From contig CADCBH010000020.1 of NCBI GenBank assembly GCA_902799655.1, forward strand, positions 1 through 64,000: a stretch of 64,000 bases of DNA, written 5' to 3'. Below are positions 62,886 through 64,000 of the stretch, piece after piece (the stretch's first letter is position 1; every line of letters starts with the position of its first letter). Under the pieces are notes generated by a model that was not told the origin of the DNA, did no database searches, and saw only the letters and a program-made list of their open reading frames with translations. Source of the stretch: an uncultured Bacteroidales bacterium (GTDB taxonomy: Bacteria > Bacteroidota > Bacteroidia > Bacteroidales > Bacteroidaceae). The position numbers and the translations under genes are program-made.

Positions 62886-64000
62886 TGGAAAAGCGAGAAA
62901 AACAAAAACTGAATATGAAGGTGCAGTGGGCCAAGTTCATTGGCGTACTCGTACTGTATCTGTTGTTCCTCTACTGGGTAGAGTCGTGGTGGGGACTGCT
63001 TGTCATCCCCTTCATCTATGACGTCTATATCACCAAGAAGATCCGTTGGCAGTGGTGGAAAGACGCTGAAGGTCCTGTGCGTTTCGTCATGTCGTGGGTT
63101 GATGCACTGGTGTTCGCATTGGTGGCAGTCTATTTCATCAACCTCTTCTTCTTCCAGAACTATGTCATCCCCTCCAGTTCGCTGGAGAAGTCATTGCTGA
63201 CGGGCGACTACCTTTTCGTGTCGAAGATGAGCTATGGTCCGCGTATCCCTGAGACACCGCTGACTATGCCGCTGACCCAGCATACACTACCCGTTTTCGA
63301 GTGTAAGTCGTATATCGAGTGGCCCCACTGGGACTATCGCCGTGTGAAAGGCTTGGGCAAAATCAAGCTCAACGACATCGTGGTATTCAACTATCCCGCT
63401 GGCGATACCATCTGTTCGGATATCCGCTATCAGCCCTACGATTTCTATCGTCTGTGCTACCAGATTGGCTACCAGCTTTATGAGCAGCGCCCCAATCCCG
63501 ATTCGCTGACTCAAGAGCAGCTGCCTCTCTATTTCAATACCATCTATCAGGCAGGCCGTCAGACTATTGAGCGAAATCCTCAGGAGTATGGCCTCATCGA
63601 TACGCGTCCTGCCGATCGTCGCGAGAACTACGTGAAGCGTTGTGTGGGACTGCCTGGACAGACGCTACAGATCAAGAATCATATCATCTATATCAACGGC
63701 AAGGCCAACAAGGAGCCCGACAACGTACAGTATACCTATTACGTGAAACTGCGTCAGCGCCTCACTGATGAGTTGATGGAGGAATTGGGCATCACGATGG
63801 AGGACTTGACGAGTCTCAACACCAATGGCTATATGCCGTTGACCAACTATGCCGTCAACGAACTCAAGAAGCGAAAGGATATCGTCGAAAATATTACACT
63901 CAATACAGAGAGCGACGAACTGGAGACCTATCCCCTCAATGGCAATATGCACTGGACACGCGACAACTACGGTCCCATCTGGATTCCTGCCAAGGGACAG
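62885..64000 (+). CDS. lepB: signal peptidase I, 3' end outside the window
   Basis: 372 codons are open from ATG 62885 to the window edge. Membrane helices lie at about residues 15-45 and 72-95. The catalytic Ser is in VIPSSSLEKSLLTGDYLFV (about residue 98) and the catalytic Lys region is RRENYVKRCVGLPGQ. It cleaves signal peptides on the outer side of the inner membrane. The protein is larger than E. coli LepB in its periplasmic part, as is usual for Bacteroidetes. The dapB-lepB order is conserved in the group. Confidence 0.93.
   Translation, partial: MEKREKQKLNMKVQWAKFIGVLVLYLLFLYWVESWWGLLVIPFIYDVYITKKIRWQWWKDAEGPVRFVMSWVDALVFALVAVYFINLFFFQNYVIPSSSLEKSLLTGDYLFVSKMSYGPRIPETPLTMPLTQHTLPVFECKSYIEWPHWDYRRVKGLGKIKLNDIVVFNYPAGDTICSDIRYQPYDFYRLCYQIGYQLYEQRPNPDSLTQEQLPLYFNTIYQAGRQTIERNPQEYGLIDTRPADRRENYVKRCVGLPGQTLQIKNHIIYINGKANKEPDNVQYTYYVKLRQRLTDELMEELGITMEDLTSLNTNGYMPLTNYAVNELKKRKDIVENITLNTESDELETYPLNGNMHWTRDNYGPIWIPAKGQ

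Overview
The window reads as a chromosomal segment of a Prevotella-like member of the Bacteroidales. The gene complement is typical of that group: rimP-nusA-infB, a single-domain AICAR formyltransferase, a DUF2851 protein, a TSCPD protein and a BspA-type leucine-rich protein. Promoters are of the Bacteroidetes type, with a -7 box TAnnTTTG and, in most cases, a TTTG or CTTG -33 box exactly 20 nt upstream. Secreted or exported glycoside hydrolases of families GH67, GH97, GH95 and GH53 point to a plant- and glycan-degrading gut or rumen lifestyle. No rRNA, transposase, integrase or CRISPR array was seen.

Layout. 0-4.5 kb: tail of an unknown gene, a BspA-like surface protein, a membrane sensor without an effector domain, and pdxB. 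4.5-8.5 kb: acpP-fabF-rnc and a histidine acid phosphatase; acpP carries a 44-nt internal deletion. 8.6-16.1 kb: GH3-type adenylating enzyme, Ig-like lipoprotein, DUF3108 protein and a Dna2-like nuclease-helicase. 16.1-18 kb: ABC ATPase and a CobD-like enzyme. 18-26 kb: rimP-nusA-infB, a SpoIIE-type phosphatase and sufB. 26-30 kb: GH67 and GH97. 30-35.5 kb: an accessory stretch with strongly structured non-coding DNA (inverted iterons around a 38-bp AT-only palindrome), two unrecognised coupled genes, a BT4734/DUF3987 primase-helicase-like gene and an MntA-HepT toxin-antitoxin pair. 35.7-40.6 kb: rnhB, an HhH/outer-membrane protein, a glycosyltransferase and manC. 40.7-45 kb: tRNA-Leu(CAA), a LuxR-type regulator, GH95 and an AraC regulator. 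45-53.5 kb, mostly minus strand: DUF3109, ung, dprA, HAD phosphatase, thioesterase, DUF2851, GH53, AICAR formyltransferase and rplS. 53.7-62 kb: TSCPD protein, ctpA, parE, an acetyltransferase-like protein, a methyltransferase and a second SpoIIE-type phosphatase. 62.1-64 kb: dapB and the start of lepB.

Main points of interest. (1) Two essential genes, acpP and rplS, carry small deletions that remove the phosphopantetheine serine and the start codon respectively, and the tRNA-Leu acceptor end also looks one base short; either real lesions or assembly error. (2) A 129-bp element occurs twice (3.2 kb and 35.6 kb), aligns without gaps, and combines a promoter with an inverted repeat around the -7 box. 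(3) The iteron-palindrome structure beside a primase-like gene looks like a replication-origin or mobile-element module. (4) Short palindromes or tandem repeats with non-triplet periods sit in frame inside pdxB, rnhB, a methyltransferase, GH53 and the DUF3987 gene. (5) Several genes have -7 boxes only 4-8 nt from the start codon and so should give nearly leaderless mRNAs.
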